Origin: SVFI01 sp964519385
GTDB taxonomy: Bacteria > Bacillota > Clostridia > Lachnospirales > Lachnospiraceae
NCBI GenBank assembly: GCA_964519385.1
Contig: CAZFLR010000020.1
Location: 1 to 37,932, forward strand
Length of the DNA: 37,932 nucleotides
Direction of reading: 5' to 3'
Shown here: piece by piece, positions 1 through 7,500 of the stretch
How the letters are laid out: each line of letters starts with the position of its first letter
Position numbering within the stretch: position 1 is the first letter of the stretch
Notes under the pieces: generated by a model
What the model was told of the DNA's origin: nothing
The model's input: only the letters and a program-made list of their open reading frames with translations
The model's database searches: none
Position numbers and translations under genes: made by a program

Positions 1-54
1 TAGAGCACTTGACTTTTAATCAAGTTGTCCGGGGTTCGAGTCCCCGGTGGCTCA
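1..54 (+). tRNA. tRNA-Lys (anticodon TTT), 5' part outside window
   Basis: The window opens inside this tRNA. An anticodon stem (8-12 with 20-24) encloses a 7-base loop with TTT at 15-17, and a G+C-rich T-arm with a TTCGAGT loop follows. The 3' acceptor strand ends at 54 with discriminator A. CCA is not encoded, so it would be added after transcription. The D-arm is partly and the 5' acceptor strand fully outside the window. Confidence 0.95.
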
Positions 55-59
55 TGAAG

Positions 60-97
60 TACCATAACAAACATGTTTTGTTATGGTATTTTTTTTA
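60..97 (+). terminator. Rho-independent terminator after tRNA-Lys
   Basis: A perfect 12-bp inverted repeat (60-71 with 77-88) closes a 5-base loop and runs into a T-rich tract. It lies 6 bases after the tRNA-Lys end and separates it from tRNA-Leu. Confidence 0.85.
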
Positions 98-104
98 AAA
101 ATAT

Positions 105-184
105 GCGGATGTGGCGGAATTGGCAGACGCGCCAGATTTAGGTTCTGGTGGGCGACCGTGCAGGTTCAAGTCCTGTCATCCGCA
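105..184 (+). tRNA. tRNA-Leu (anticodon TAG)
   Basis: This is a complete cloverleaf. The acceptor stem is 105-111 with 177-183 and the discriminator A is 184. The anticodon stem is CCAGA/TCTGG with TAG at 139-141. The variable arm is longer than in tRNA-Lys and the T-loop is GTTCAAGT. CCA is not encoded. The anticodon reads CUN leucine codons. Confidence 0.96.
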
Positions 185-208
185 GGATGCCTCATATGGG
201 CAATTAAG

Positions 209-240
209 AGACCTTCAGGTAAAAAGCCGGAGGTCTTTTT
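209..240 (+). terminator. Rho-independent terminator after tRNA-Leu
   Basis: An 8-bp stem (AGACCTTC with GGAGGTCT, one G-U pair) is followed by a run of T. It sits 24 bases after tRNA-Leu and before the promoter of the next operon. Confidence 0.8.
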
Positions 241-281
241 GCGTGGATTTTGTGACTTTTTCGTGTCTTTTTGATAAAAAA

Positions 282-310
282 TTGACATTGCCGGAGTTCT
301 AAGGCATAAT
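282..310 (+). promoter_or_regulatory. SigA-type promoter of the dlt-like operon
   Basis: A consensus -35 TTGACA (282-287), a 17-base spacer and a -10 CATAAT (305-310) precede the MBOAT gene. The predicted leader is about 50 bases. Confidence 0.75.
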
Positions 311-368
311 AAAAAAGACGTTTTTCGACTTGAAACGAGTAACGGAAAACAGTGGAAAGGAAAGAATT

Positions 369-1961
369 ATGTCGTATACATCATTTGTGTATTTGCTTTT
401 GATTGCAGGAACCTTTTTGTGTTATTATATTGCGCCGAAAAAAGTGCGATGGGTCGTTCTTTTATGTGCGAATTTCGTGTTTTATTTGTCGGCAGGTGTT
501 TCTGAGTTTTTTATTTTGCTTGTGGCGGTGGTCGCTTCATTCTTCGCAGCAAAGGGCATCGGACATTACAATGCCATGGTGAAAGGTCTCAAGAAGGATG
601 AAACCCTCGATAAGGCAGCACAGAAGAAAAAAAAGGAACAACTGAACGGAAAAAAAAAGCGTCTGCTCTGGCTTGGGCTCGGAGTTCCGATAGGCGTTCT
701 TCTTGTGGTGAAATATACCAATTTTGCTCTCAAAAGTGTAAACTCCGTTTTGGATATGCTTGGAACGGGAGGAGAAATATCTCTGGTTTCGCTTGTTGTT
801 CCGCTTGGAATTTCGTTTTATACTTTCCAGATTATTGCATACATCATGGATGTATATAAGGGAAAGCTTGCACCGGAGACCAACTTTGCGCGCTATCTGC
901 TCTATGTTTCTTTTTTTCCGAGTGTGGTACAGGGACCGATTCCGCGTTTTTCACAGCTTGCACCACAGCTTTATGAAGGAAATGAATTCGATTTTGAAAA
1001 TCTCCGTAACGGTGCAATACTTATTCTCTGGGGATTCGCGAAAAAATTGATTCTTTCAGAGCGTCTCAGCGTGTTTATATCTACGATTTATGATAATTAT
1101 ATGAATTATGAGGGCGTGATTTTTGCTGTTGCGACGATTGCGTTTTCTATACAGATTTATGCGGACTTTTCGGGCTGTATGGATATTGCGGCCGGAACAG
1201 CACGTATTTTCGGAATTAAGCTGGAGAAAAACTTCCTCCGCCCGTATTTTTCAAAAAACATGCCGGAATTTTGGCGGAGATGGCATGCGACACTTGGAAG
1301 CTGGTTTAGAGATTATGTGTTTTTCCCGTTTTCAATTTCAAAGACATCGCTTAAGATTAATAAAAATGCGAGAAAATGGTTTGGTGAGGGAGCAGGACGT
1401 ATTGTATCCGCCTCCATGCCGATTCTGGTTGTGTGGTGTCTGACCGGTATATGGCACGGTCCGGATTGGAAATATGTTGCATGGGGACTGTTTCACGGAA
1501 TGCTGATTATTCTCAGTACCATTTTTGCGCCGAAGTGCGCCGTCTGGGGAGAAAAGCTCCATATTAAGATGGATTGCTTCAGCTTCCGGCTTTTCCAGAT
1601 GGGAAGAACCTTCTTCCTGTGCTGTGTGGGACGTGTATTCTTCCGCGCAGAGAGCATATCAGCAGCGTTTACCATCTTCAAAAGAGGATTGCAGACGACA
1701 GGACTTTATATGCTCAGACCTTCCGTTTTCTTTGACTACGGAATCAATGCGAAAAACTGGCTGGTTGTGATTGTATTCTTTGTCGCATGGTTTACGGTAA
1801 GTGTATTGGAGGAAAAACAAGGGGATGTGCTTGAGCTTTTAGGAAAGCAGAATCTTATTTTCCGATGGGTGCTTTTGTATATACTTTTATTTGCAGTAAT
1901 TGTATTTGGACAGTATGGACCGGGATTTGATGTATCAAATTTCATTTATGAGCAATTCTAA
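369..1961 (+). CDS. DltB-like MBOAT O-acyltransferase
   Basis: This 530-residue polytopic membrane protein belongs to the MBOAT family (DltB/AlgI branch), which moves an acyl group from an intracellular carrier to an extracytoplasmic polymer or partner protein. The family histidine is visible as TGIWHGPDW (His363), with a second conserved block WRRWHATLG (His306). There are many hydrophobic segments and a basic Lys-rich loop near residues 80-110. I chose ATG 369 because GGAAAGG lies 8 bases upstream; an in-frame ATG at 330 has no ribosome binding site and adds a polar leader. It is the first gene of a four-gene unit with the SGNH protein, ligase and carrier protein. Lipoteichoic acid D-alanylation is the nearest known system, but the acyl group is not proven here. 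Confidence 0.9.
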   Translation: MSYTSFVYLLLIAGTFLCYYIAPKKVRWVVLLCANFVFYLSAGVSEFFILLVAVVASFFAAKGIGHYNAMVKGLKKDETLDKAAQKKKKEQLNGKKKRLLWLGLGVPIGVLLVVKYTNFALKSVNSVLDMLGTGGEISLVSLVVPLGISFYTFQIIAYIMDVYKGKLAPETNFARYLLYVSFFPSVVQGPIPRFSQLAPQLYEGNEFDFENLRNGAILILWGFAKKLILSERLSVFISTIYDNYMNYEGVIFAVATIAFSIQIYADFSGCMDIAAGTARIFGIKLEKNFLRPYFSKNMPEFWRRWHATLGSWFRDYVFFPFSISKTSLKINKNARKWFGEGAGRIVSASMPILVVWCLTGIWHGPDWKYVAWGLFHGMLIILSTIFAPKCAVWGEKLHIKMDCFSFRLFQMGRTFFLCCVGRVFFRAESISAAFTIFKRGLQTTGLYMLRPSVFFDYGINAKNWLVVIVFFVAWFTVSVLEEKQGDVLELLGKQNLIFRWVLLYILLFAVIVFGQYGPGFDVSNFIYEQF

Positions 1962-1969
1962 GGAGTCAT

Positions 1970-3073
1970 ATGAAAGAGAAAATTAAGAAAAATTGGAAAA
2001 ATATCATTGGCAGTCTTGTGTTTTTAACACTTGCGGTGGTGATGCTGACAGGGCTTTCTTATATACTCCGCCCTACGGACAGTGGGATGAACCGGAGCGT
2101 GTTTACCGGATTTTATGCGGAGGAGGAGAACTCTCTGGATGTGGTGACACTGGGAAGCAGCGCGATTTATCGATTTTTTAACAATCCGTATCTGTGGGAG
2201 GAGTTTGGAATTACTTCCTATAATATGGCGACCAGTACCCAGCAGGTAAATGTGGCAGATAACCTTATGAAGGAGATTCTAAAAACACAGAAGCCGAAGG
2301 TTTTCGTTGTGGAGACCAGACAGTTTGTAAAGGTGAGAGAGGAAGAAGACCTTGAGGATGTGTATTACAGGCGCGTTACGGATAATCTGAATTATTCGGT
2401 TGACCGGATAAAACTGATTAATGAGGTGGAACCGGATTGGGAAAAACGTTTTCAGTTGTATTTTGATATAATTTCTTACCACGGAGAGTGGGAAAATGTC
2501 GGAATAAAGCGACTTGGAAATTTTAATAACAAAAGCGCGCAGAAGCTTAAAGGCTGGGAATCCCTTGTTTATGTAAAGAAAATAAAAAAACCGAATATTG
2601 ATTCGGAGATTGCTCCGAAGCCGATTGAGCCGGGGCTGGAGGAAGAACTGATTCAGCTTATGGATTTTGCAAAGGAAAATGAGATTGAAATACTTTTCGT
2701 GGCAACACCGTGGCGTATCAGTAAAGAGAGACAGGCAAAAAATATGTATCTCGGCAATCTGATTCGTGAGAACGGTTTTGAATTTCTGGATTGTAATCAG
2801 TACATGGACGAGATTGGGGTGGATTTTTCCACGGACTATTATGACCCGAGTCATATGAATGTATGGGGGTCTGAAAAGGTGACCGGATTCATCGGACAGT
2901 ATCTGAAGGATAATTACGATATGGACGCAGAACATACCGAGGAAACAATTCGTGAATGGAATGAGGTCGTTAAAGAATATAAAATCCAGATAGAAGAAAA
3001 AATAGAATTGCAGAAACAGAAAAAATTACAACAGAAGTTGGAAAAGTCATTAAGTGAGGTGGAGGAATCATGA
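1970..3073 (+). CDS. DltD-like membrane-anchored SGNH acyltransferase/esterase
   Basis: This 367-residue protein has one N-terminal membrane anchor (about residues 13-34) followed by an extracytoplasmic SGNH-like domain. Block I is seen as LGSSAIYR, with Ser64 the likely nucleophile. The C-terminal D-x-x-H is DPSH (Asp292, His295). This is the catalytic layout of DltD, which works with DltB in the final transfer of an acyl group. The last 45 residues are highly charged and probably coiled-coil (a run rich in Glu, Lys and Gln), which is not typical of DltD. The gene starts 9 bases after the MBOAT stop and overlaps the ligase gene by ATGA at 3070-3073, so the two are translationally coupled. 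Overall similarity to classical DltD seems low, so I give no symbol. Confidence 0.75.
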   Translation: MKEKIKKNWKNIIGSLVFLTLAVVMLTGLSYILRPTDSGMNRSVFTGFYAEEENSLDVVTLGSSAIYRFFNNPYLWEEFGITSYNMATSTQQVNVADNLMKEILKTQKPKVFVVETRQFVKVREEEDLEDVYYRRVTDNLNYSVDRIKLINEVEPDWEKRFQLYFDIISYHGEWENVGIKRLGNFNNKSAQKLKGWESLVYVKKIKKPNIDSEIAPKPIEPGLEEELIQLMDFAKENEIEILFVATPWRISKERQAKNMYLGNLIRENGFEFLDCNQYMDEIGVDFSTDYYDPSHMNVWGSEKVTGFIGQYLKDNYDMDAEHTEETIREWNEVVKEYKIQIEEKIELQKQKKLQQKLEKSLSEVEES

Positions 3074-4542
3074 GATCGATAGTGGAAGCAGTTGCGGAGT
3101 ATGCACTCTGCTGCCCTGATAAGCTCAGTGTTGCAGACGGAAAATATGAACTGACGTATCAGGATTATTGGAGACATGTGGCCGGATATGCAATACATTT
3201 GAGAGAAAACGGTGTCAGCAAGGGCGATTGTGTAGTGGTCCGCAATTCACAGAATGTGGAATTCGTAACCTGTGGTCTTGCTATTCAGCTCCTCGGAGCT
3301 GTATTTGTTCCGGTTGAAAAAAACATTGCAGACCAGAGAATTATGGAAATTTACTCGGAAGTAAATGCCAAATATTATATCGCCGCAAAGGAGCCGGAGC
3401 TTGAGGTTGCATTTAAGTCAATCAAAGAGGTTATGAACTACGAGGCGCAGGCGGATAAAGCAGATTTTGACTTTCCGCAGGAAACAGATTTGGCGGAGAT
3501 TCTGTTTACGACCGGAACGACAGGAAAATCAAAGGGAATTGAAATTTTGCACAAAAATGCCGTTGCTGTTGCGGAAAATGTTATAGATGGCGTGGAAATG
3601 AAGAAGGATAATGTGGAACTGATACCGGTTCCGCTCAGCCATTCGCACGGACTCAGACGATATTACGGAAACATGCTTAACGGCAGCAGCGTTGTCCTTC
3701 AGGACGGAGTCATTTTTGTAAAAAAATTATTTGCATGTATGGAAAAGTACCGGGTGACGGCAATGGATCTTGTGCCGGCTGCGCTGGCAGCTTTGTTAAA
3801 GCTTGGAGGAGACGGGCTGGCTGCCTTCAGTGACACGATGGATTATATTCAGCTTGGATCGGCACCGATACCTGAAACAGACAGACAACGGCTTCGTGAG
3901 ATTTTTCCGAATACCCGTCTGTATAATTTTTACGGAACAACCGAGTCAGGATGCTCATGTATTATAGATTTTAATAAAAATAGTGAGAAAAAGAATTGTA
4001 TCGGTCGTCCGACCTGTCATGCAGTGTTTGCATTTTTGGATGATGACGGGAAGGAAATGGAAGCGACGGAAGAAAAGCCGGGATTTCTTGCCTGCAAGGG
4101 TGATATGAATATGGCCGGATATTATCATGCGCCACAGCTTAATGCGGAAGCTTTCCGTGGGGATTATATTGTCACTCAGGATATGTCCTATATGGGAGAT
4201 GACGGAATGATTTATCTGCTCGGTCGCAAGGGTGATGTGATTCAGAGCGGTGGTAACAAGATATCGCCTTCCGAGATAGAAGAGACGGCACTGAAGCATG
4301 AGGCGATTGCAGATTGTGCATGCATCCCGATTGACAGCGAGCTGCTCGGACAGGAGCCGAAGCTGTTCTATGTGCTTGAAAGCGGAGCCGAGGTCAGCGA
4401 AGAGGAGATTTATCTGTTTCTGAGAGAATATCTGGAGACTTATAAAGTTCCGAAGCAGGTGGAAAGATTAGATAAGATTCCGAGAACATATAACGGAAAA
4501 ATACAAAGAAATGTATTAATACAGCGAGAAAAAGGAGAATGA
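3070..4542 (+). CDS. AMP-forming acyl/aminoacyl ligase (DltA-like position)
   Basis: This 490-residue member of the ANL superfamily adenylates a carboxylic acid and loads it on a carrier protein. The P-loop is FTTGTTGKSKG (residues 146-156). The adenine-binding motif is YGTTESG, a hinge segment GRKGD is present, and the C-terminal catalytic lysine is in NGKIQ (Lys477). The length is close to DltA (about 500). However, DltA and NRPS adenylation domains normally have YTSGSTG and GPTE, whereas TTGTTG and GTTE recall acyl-CoA synthetases. The substrate is therefore open: D-alanine or another small acid. Its neighbours, an acyl carrier protein and a DltB/DltD pair, argue strongly for envelope acylation. 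ATGA overlaps with the upstream gene indicate one mRNA. Confidence 0.8.
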   Translation: MRSIVEAVAEYALCCPDKLSVADGKYELTYQDYWRHVAGYAIHLRENGVSKGDCVVVRNSQNVEFVTCGLAIQLLGAVFVPVEKNIADQRIMEIYSEVNAKYYIAAKEPELEVAFKSIKEVMNYEAQADKADFDFPQETDLAEILFTTGTTGKSKGIEILHKNAVAVAENVIDGVEMKKDNVELIPVPLSHSHGLRRYYGNMLNGSSVVLQDGVIFVKKLFACMEKYRVTAMDLVPAALAALLKLGGDGLAAFSDTMDYIQLGSAPIPETDRQRLREIFPNTRLYNFYGTTESGCSCIIDFNKNSEKKNCIGRPTCHAVFAFLDDDGKEMEATEEKPGFLACKGDMNMAGYYHAPQLNAEAFRGDYIVTQDMSYMGDDGMIYLLGRKGDVIQSGGNKISPSEIEETALKHEAIADCACIPIDSELLGQEPKLFYVLESGAEVSEEEIYLFLREYLETYKVPKQVERLDKIPRTYNGKIQRNVLIQREKGE

Positions 4543-4544
4543 GA

Positions 4545-4772
4545 ATGGAAGAATTATTAGAAGTTTTAAAGGCAGCAGCACCAAAGGTTGATTGGGAAGC
4601 AGAAGGCGACCTGATTGAGGAAGGTATTCTGGATTCTGTGGATATCATCAGTGTCGTTTCAGAGCTCACGGCAGAATATGATATTGAAATCCCGGCAGAA
4701 GAGATGGAAGTAGAGAATTTCTGCAACGCGCAGGCAATTTACGATATGGTGCAGAGACTTCTGGAAGAGTAA
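4545..4772 (+). CDS. Acyl carrier protein (DltC-like)
   Basis: This 75-residue carrier protein has the phosphopantetheine site GILDSVD (Ser31), followed by a helix and the acidic IEIPAEEM segment typical of DltC and other carrier proteins. It should receive the acyl group from the preceding ligase and hand it to the MBOAT protein at the membrane. An ATG at 4539 overlaps the ligase stop, but AAGGAG at 4532-4537 would leave only one base of spacing there. ATG 4545 has 7 bases and is preferred. It is the last gene of the operon, followed by a strong terminator. Confidence 0.85.
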   Translation: MEELLEVLKAAAPKVDWEAEGDLIEEGILDSVDIISVVSELTAEYDIEIPAEEMEVENFCNAQAIYDMVQRLLEE

Positions 4773-4792
4773 GCAGAGGGTACGAAAAAGAT

Positions 4793-4832
4793 AAAAAAGA
4801 ACGGCGGAAAAAATTCCGGCCGTTCTTTTTTT
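4793..4832. terminator. Bidirectional terminator between convergent genes
   Basis: A long G+C-rich hairpin (AAGAACGGC...GCCGTTCTT with inner GGAA/TTCC and a bulged G) is flanked by A-run and T-run. It can stop transcription from the dlt-like operon on plus and from the DUF5722 gene on minus. Confidence 0.85.
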
Positions 4833-4846
4833 GCCAAAGGCGCGTG

Positions 4847-7345
4847 TCATCGGGATGGCATTTGCTTTAGTTTTTTTGCATTGAAACCATTCACAGCTTT
4901 TTTCCAGGAGGCTTTACCTATGGTCTTCAGATATTTATTGGTGTGGGCCGCGTACTGAGGTGTGTCCATATATTTATATACATCCTCAGCCTGACGGCCG
5001 ATAAAATCAAACTGATATCCGGCACCGCCGTGGTCGCCGCTTGAGAAGATAACAGCATCAATCATATTGTTGAACTGCGCCTTATAGTAAAGCCATGCTA
5101 CGGCTGCTGCCTGGACATCTTCTCCGGTCTGTCTGCCCGAATTGTACGGAGAGCCGACTCCGCCGGAGCATGAGAAGCCCTGCTCGGAAAGGATGATGCG
5201 GACATCGCTGCCGAAGGTGTTTTTGATATAATTTGTCAAAATTTCAAGATTTTTCGGCGATACAAAATCTGCGTTTGTATTGTTTGGTGCAAGATTTCCG
5301 TCATTCCAGAAATCTGCGTTGGTGAGCACGGCAGAATAGGCATGATAAGCCAGATTCCATTTAATGTTTTTGTTCTGTGACTTAATTTCGTCATGGAACG
5401 CTTTGGTAAATAATTTCGTTCCCCAGTCGTTTTCGCGGTTAATCCATGTGTGGTCGCAGCAGATATATACCCGGCCGTTTTTGTTGTTGGATTTTACGGC
5501 ATAATACAATATGCGAAAGGTAGAGGCATAATTTTTAATAAATTTATTCCGCGATATGTTACCGGCGTAATACCATTTGGCATTCATGTTGGCATAAGTA
5601 TTTACCTCGTTTCCGATAATCCAGTTGTCAACATGATAGTTTTCACGGCTGGCATATTCGGCAATGAAACAGAAGGCTGCTTCCAGCTTTTCGCGTGCGG
5701 CTTTGGTTTCCGTATTAAAGGCATAATAGTTTGCGCCCGGAGTGCGTCCGCTCTTTAATATCAAATCCTTGGCGTTTGATGAATACTGGAGCATAATCTG
5801 TACGGTTACGGTTCCGCCGTCGCGGTTTACGGCTGAGATATTGCCGAAATTCGGATTGATGAAGTAATAAGTTTTACCATTGTATTTGTAAGCGACATCA
5901 TGATAGCTTTTGGTTCCGATGATGGTGTTAAGGTTAAAATTGGTAAAGTAATTCTTGTCACCGAGGTCGCTGTTATACATTCCCTGGCGGCCTTTTTTTG
6001 ATGCCGGCTTCGGGAAAGCGGCGGTATAGGAGGCGGAAGCTTCCGGATTGTTAATATAGGAAGTTGAGGTAATCAGCATATATTTTTTGCCTTTTTTAAC
6101 TGCGACACCGAATTTACCCTGAATATGGTTGTTTCCGTTTTCGTCCCTGAGCGGAAGAGAAAATCTTACCGTCACGGTTTTGTCCGTTTTCGCAATCTGT
6201 TTTAAAATTTTCCCGTTATTCGGGTCAACCTTTACAAGATAATAGAAGCCGTCAGAGCTCTTGAGGCGTTTCGGTACTCTTGCCTGGACCAAAAGAGTGT
6301 TTCCTTTTTGGACAGCAACCTTCTGTAGCCGGCCGGAATTGCTTTTTGCCGTGTATTCCTGTACACCTTTGGTTACCCGGCGTGAAACAATGGAGGAATA
6401 TTTTCCGTAATGTTTTTGTCCGGTGGAATCTGTGGTATAGGCGCGGACTTTGTAATAATAGGTTGTGTCTGCAGGCAGATTGGTAAAGGTGCAAGCGGTC
6501 TTTTTGCCGATATCCTTTGTGTTCTTGTTTTGAGTAAATTTTTTGTTTGTTGCACTGGTGATTTCATAGCCCGCTGCACCTGTGGCGGAGCGGAAGGAAA
6601 CGTTGATTTTTCCCTTGGCAGAATGCACAGCCTTTACACCGGTGACAGCTCCCGGAGTACATGAGACCCATTTGGCATATACATGATAGTCCGGAACGGA
6701 GCCGTCAGGCAGGGAGTCGATATAAAATCCTTCCGGAATCTGCCCGGTTTTAGTCTTGAAACCGGAATCGGTATACCAGCCGTCAAACAGATAGCCGGCG
6801 CGCTGAGGTAAAGGAAGAGATATATCCGGGCTCTGCACATTGAAGGTAGACGGAACGGAAGCTTCATCTGAGAAAGTGCCTCCGTTTAAGTGATACTCAA
6901 TGGAAAAATCATACGGCTCAGTATCCCACACAGCATAGAAGGTATGATCCTTCTTGAATGCCATGCTGTCATATATGTAAGAGGATCTGTAATTTCTGTC
7001 ATTGTTTACACTGTACCAGCGGTAAAGCGGATATCCACGGCGAACGATATTCAGGGAATCCCCGGATTCCAGATATTCCGAAAGATACACGGAGGAACCG
7101 TTGTATATCGCCGGAATCTGCAGCAGCGGTTCATCTGTATCCGGATCGTAAAAAGCTATTGTGATTGTGTCACTTCCGGAAGTGGTTTCCGCTGTGGTAT
7201 TCGCTGAGACTTCCTCTGAGACAGCCTCGAAAATTTCATTTTCGGAAACGGTCTCTGTTGCCGGAACCGATGTCTCAAAAATGGTTCCGAAAACCAGAAG
7301 AAGACATAGAAATAAAGAGAGAAATCTTGTGCCTGTTTGTTTCAT
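4847..7345 (-). CDS. Secreted InlB/FN3/DUF5722 protein, putative glycoside hydrolase
   Basis: This 832-residue exported protein begins with a signal peptide (basic start, hydrophobic core at residues 9-21). A low-complexity Ser/Thr/Glu linker follows to about residue 58. Next are a weak and then a clear InlB-type repeat (about 60-140 and 147-227, ending FYAVW and VYAKW) and one FN3 domain (233-327). The C-terminal half (about 340-800) looks like DUF5722. It contains IIGNEVN (Glu580) and ILSEQGF (Glu721), about 140 residues apart, plus AYHAYS. This resembles the acid/base and nucleophile glutamates of clan GH-A (beta/alpha)8 glycosidases. Secretion and InlB/FN3 modules suggest action on an extracellular polysaccharide. 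Enzyme activity is inference; the substrate is unknown. The reverse-strand site GAGGAC precedes the start. Confidence 0.8.
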   Translation of the reverse strand: MKQTGTRFLSLFLCLLLVFGTIFETSVPATETVSENEIFEAVSEEVSANTTAETTSGSDTITIAFYDPDTDEPLLQIPAIYNGSSVYLSEYLESGDSLNIVRRGYPLYRWYSVNNDRNYRSSYIYDSMAFKKDHTFYAVWDTEPYDFSIEYHLNGGTFSDEASVPSTFNVQSPDISLPLPQRAGYLFDGWYTDSGFKTKTGQIPEGFYIDSLPDGSVPDYHVYAKWVSCTPGAVTGVKAVHSAKGKINVSFRSATGAAGYEITSATNKKFTQNKNTKDIGKKTACTFTNLPADTTYYYKVRAYTTDSTGQKHYGKYSSIVSRRVTKGVQEYTAKSNSGRLQKVAVQKGNTLLVQARVPKRLKSSDGFYYLVKVDPNNGKILKQIAKTDKTVTVRFSLPLRDENGNNHIQGKFGVAVKKGKKYMLITSTSYINNPEASASYTAAFPKPASKKGRQGMYNSDLGDKNYFTNFNLNTIIGTKSYHDVAYKYNGKTYYFINPNFGNISAVNRDGGTVTVQIMLQYSSNAKDLILKSGRTPGANYYAFNTETKAAREKLEAAFCFIAEYASRENYHVDNWIIGNEVNTYANMNAKWYYAGNISRNKFIKNYASTFRILYYAVKSNNKNGRVYICCDHTWINRENDWGTKLFTKAFHDEIKSQNKNIKWNLAYHAYSAVLTNADFWNDGNLAPNNTNADFVSPKNLEILTNYIKNTFGSDVRIILSEQGFSCSGGVGSPYNSGRQTGEDVQAAAVAWLYYKAQFNNMIDAVIFSSGDHGGAGYQFDFIGRQAEDVYKYMDTPQYAAHTNKYLKTIGKASWKKAVNGFNAKKLKQMPSR

Positions 7346-7393
7346 AATGCAGTCCTCGCTTTCCTGATGTAAAAATCATAGATATTACTGATT

Positions 7394-7422
7394 ATTATAG
7401 TGTAAAAAGGATTTTTCTACAA
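7394..7422 (-). promoter_or_regulatory. Promoter of the DUF5722 gene
   Basis: On the minus strand, TTGTAG (7422-7417), a 17-base spacer and a perfect TATAAT (7399-7394) lie about 50 bases upstream of the start. The -10 is consensus and the -35 matches the important TTG. Confidence 0.6.
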
Positions 7423-7432
7423 CTGAAAGGAC

Positions 7433-7461
7433 TTTACAAAGTGGCTTTTTTGTTGTAGATT
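7433..7461 (+). promoter_or_regulatory. Possible promoter of glgP-malQ
   Basis: TTTACA (7433-7438), 17 bases, then TAGATT (7456-7461) precede glgP by 39 bases. The match to consensus is moderate. The ribosome binding site AGGAGG follows at about 7489-7494. Confidence 0.4.
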
Positions 7462-7500
7462 TTTAAGGAACGATGTTAGTGGTAGTATAGGAGGAATAAA

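Noticed and set aside
83..302. Two short open frames over tRNA-Leu
   Set aside because: They read through a complete tRNA and a terminator, so they are chance frames.
330..368. Upstream ATG start for the MBOAT gene
   Set aside because: No ribosome binding site and a polar extension that does not fit the family start; ATG 369 has a clear site.
7339..7500. Riboswitch in the divergent region before glgP
   Set aside because: The glgP leader is too short and shows no paired stems or conserved aptamer motif.
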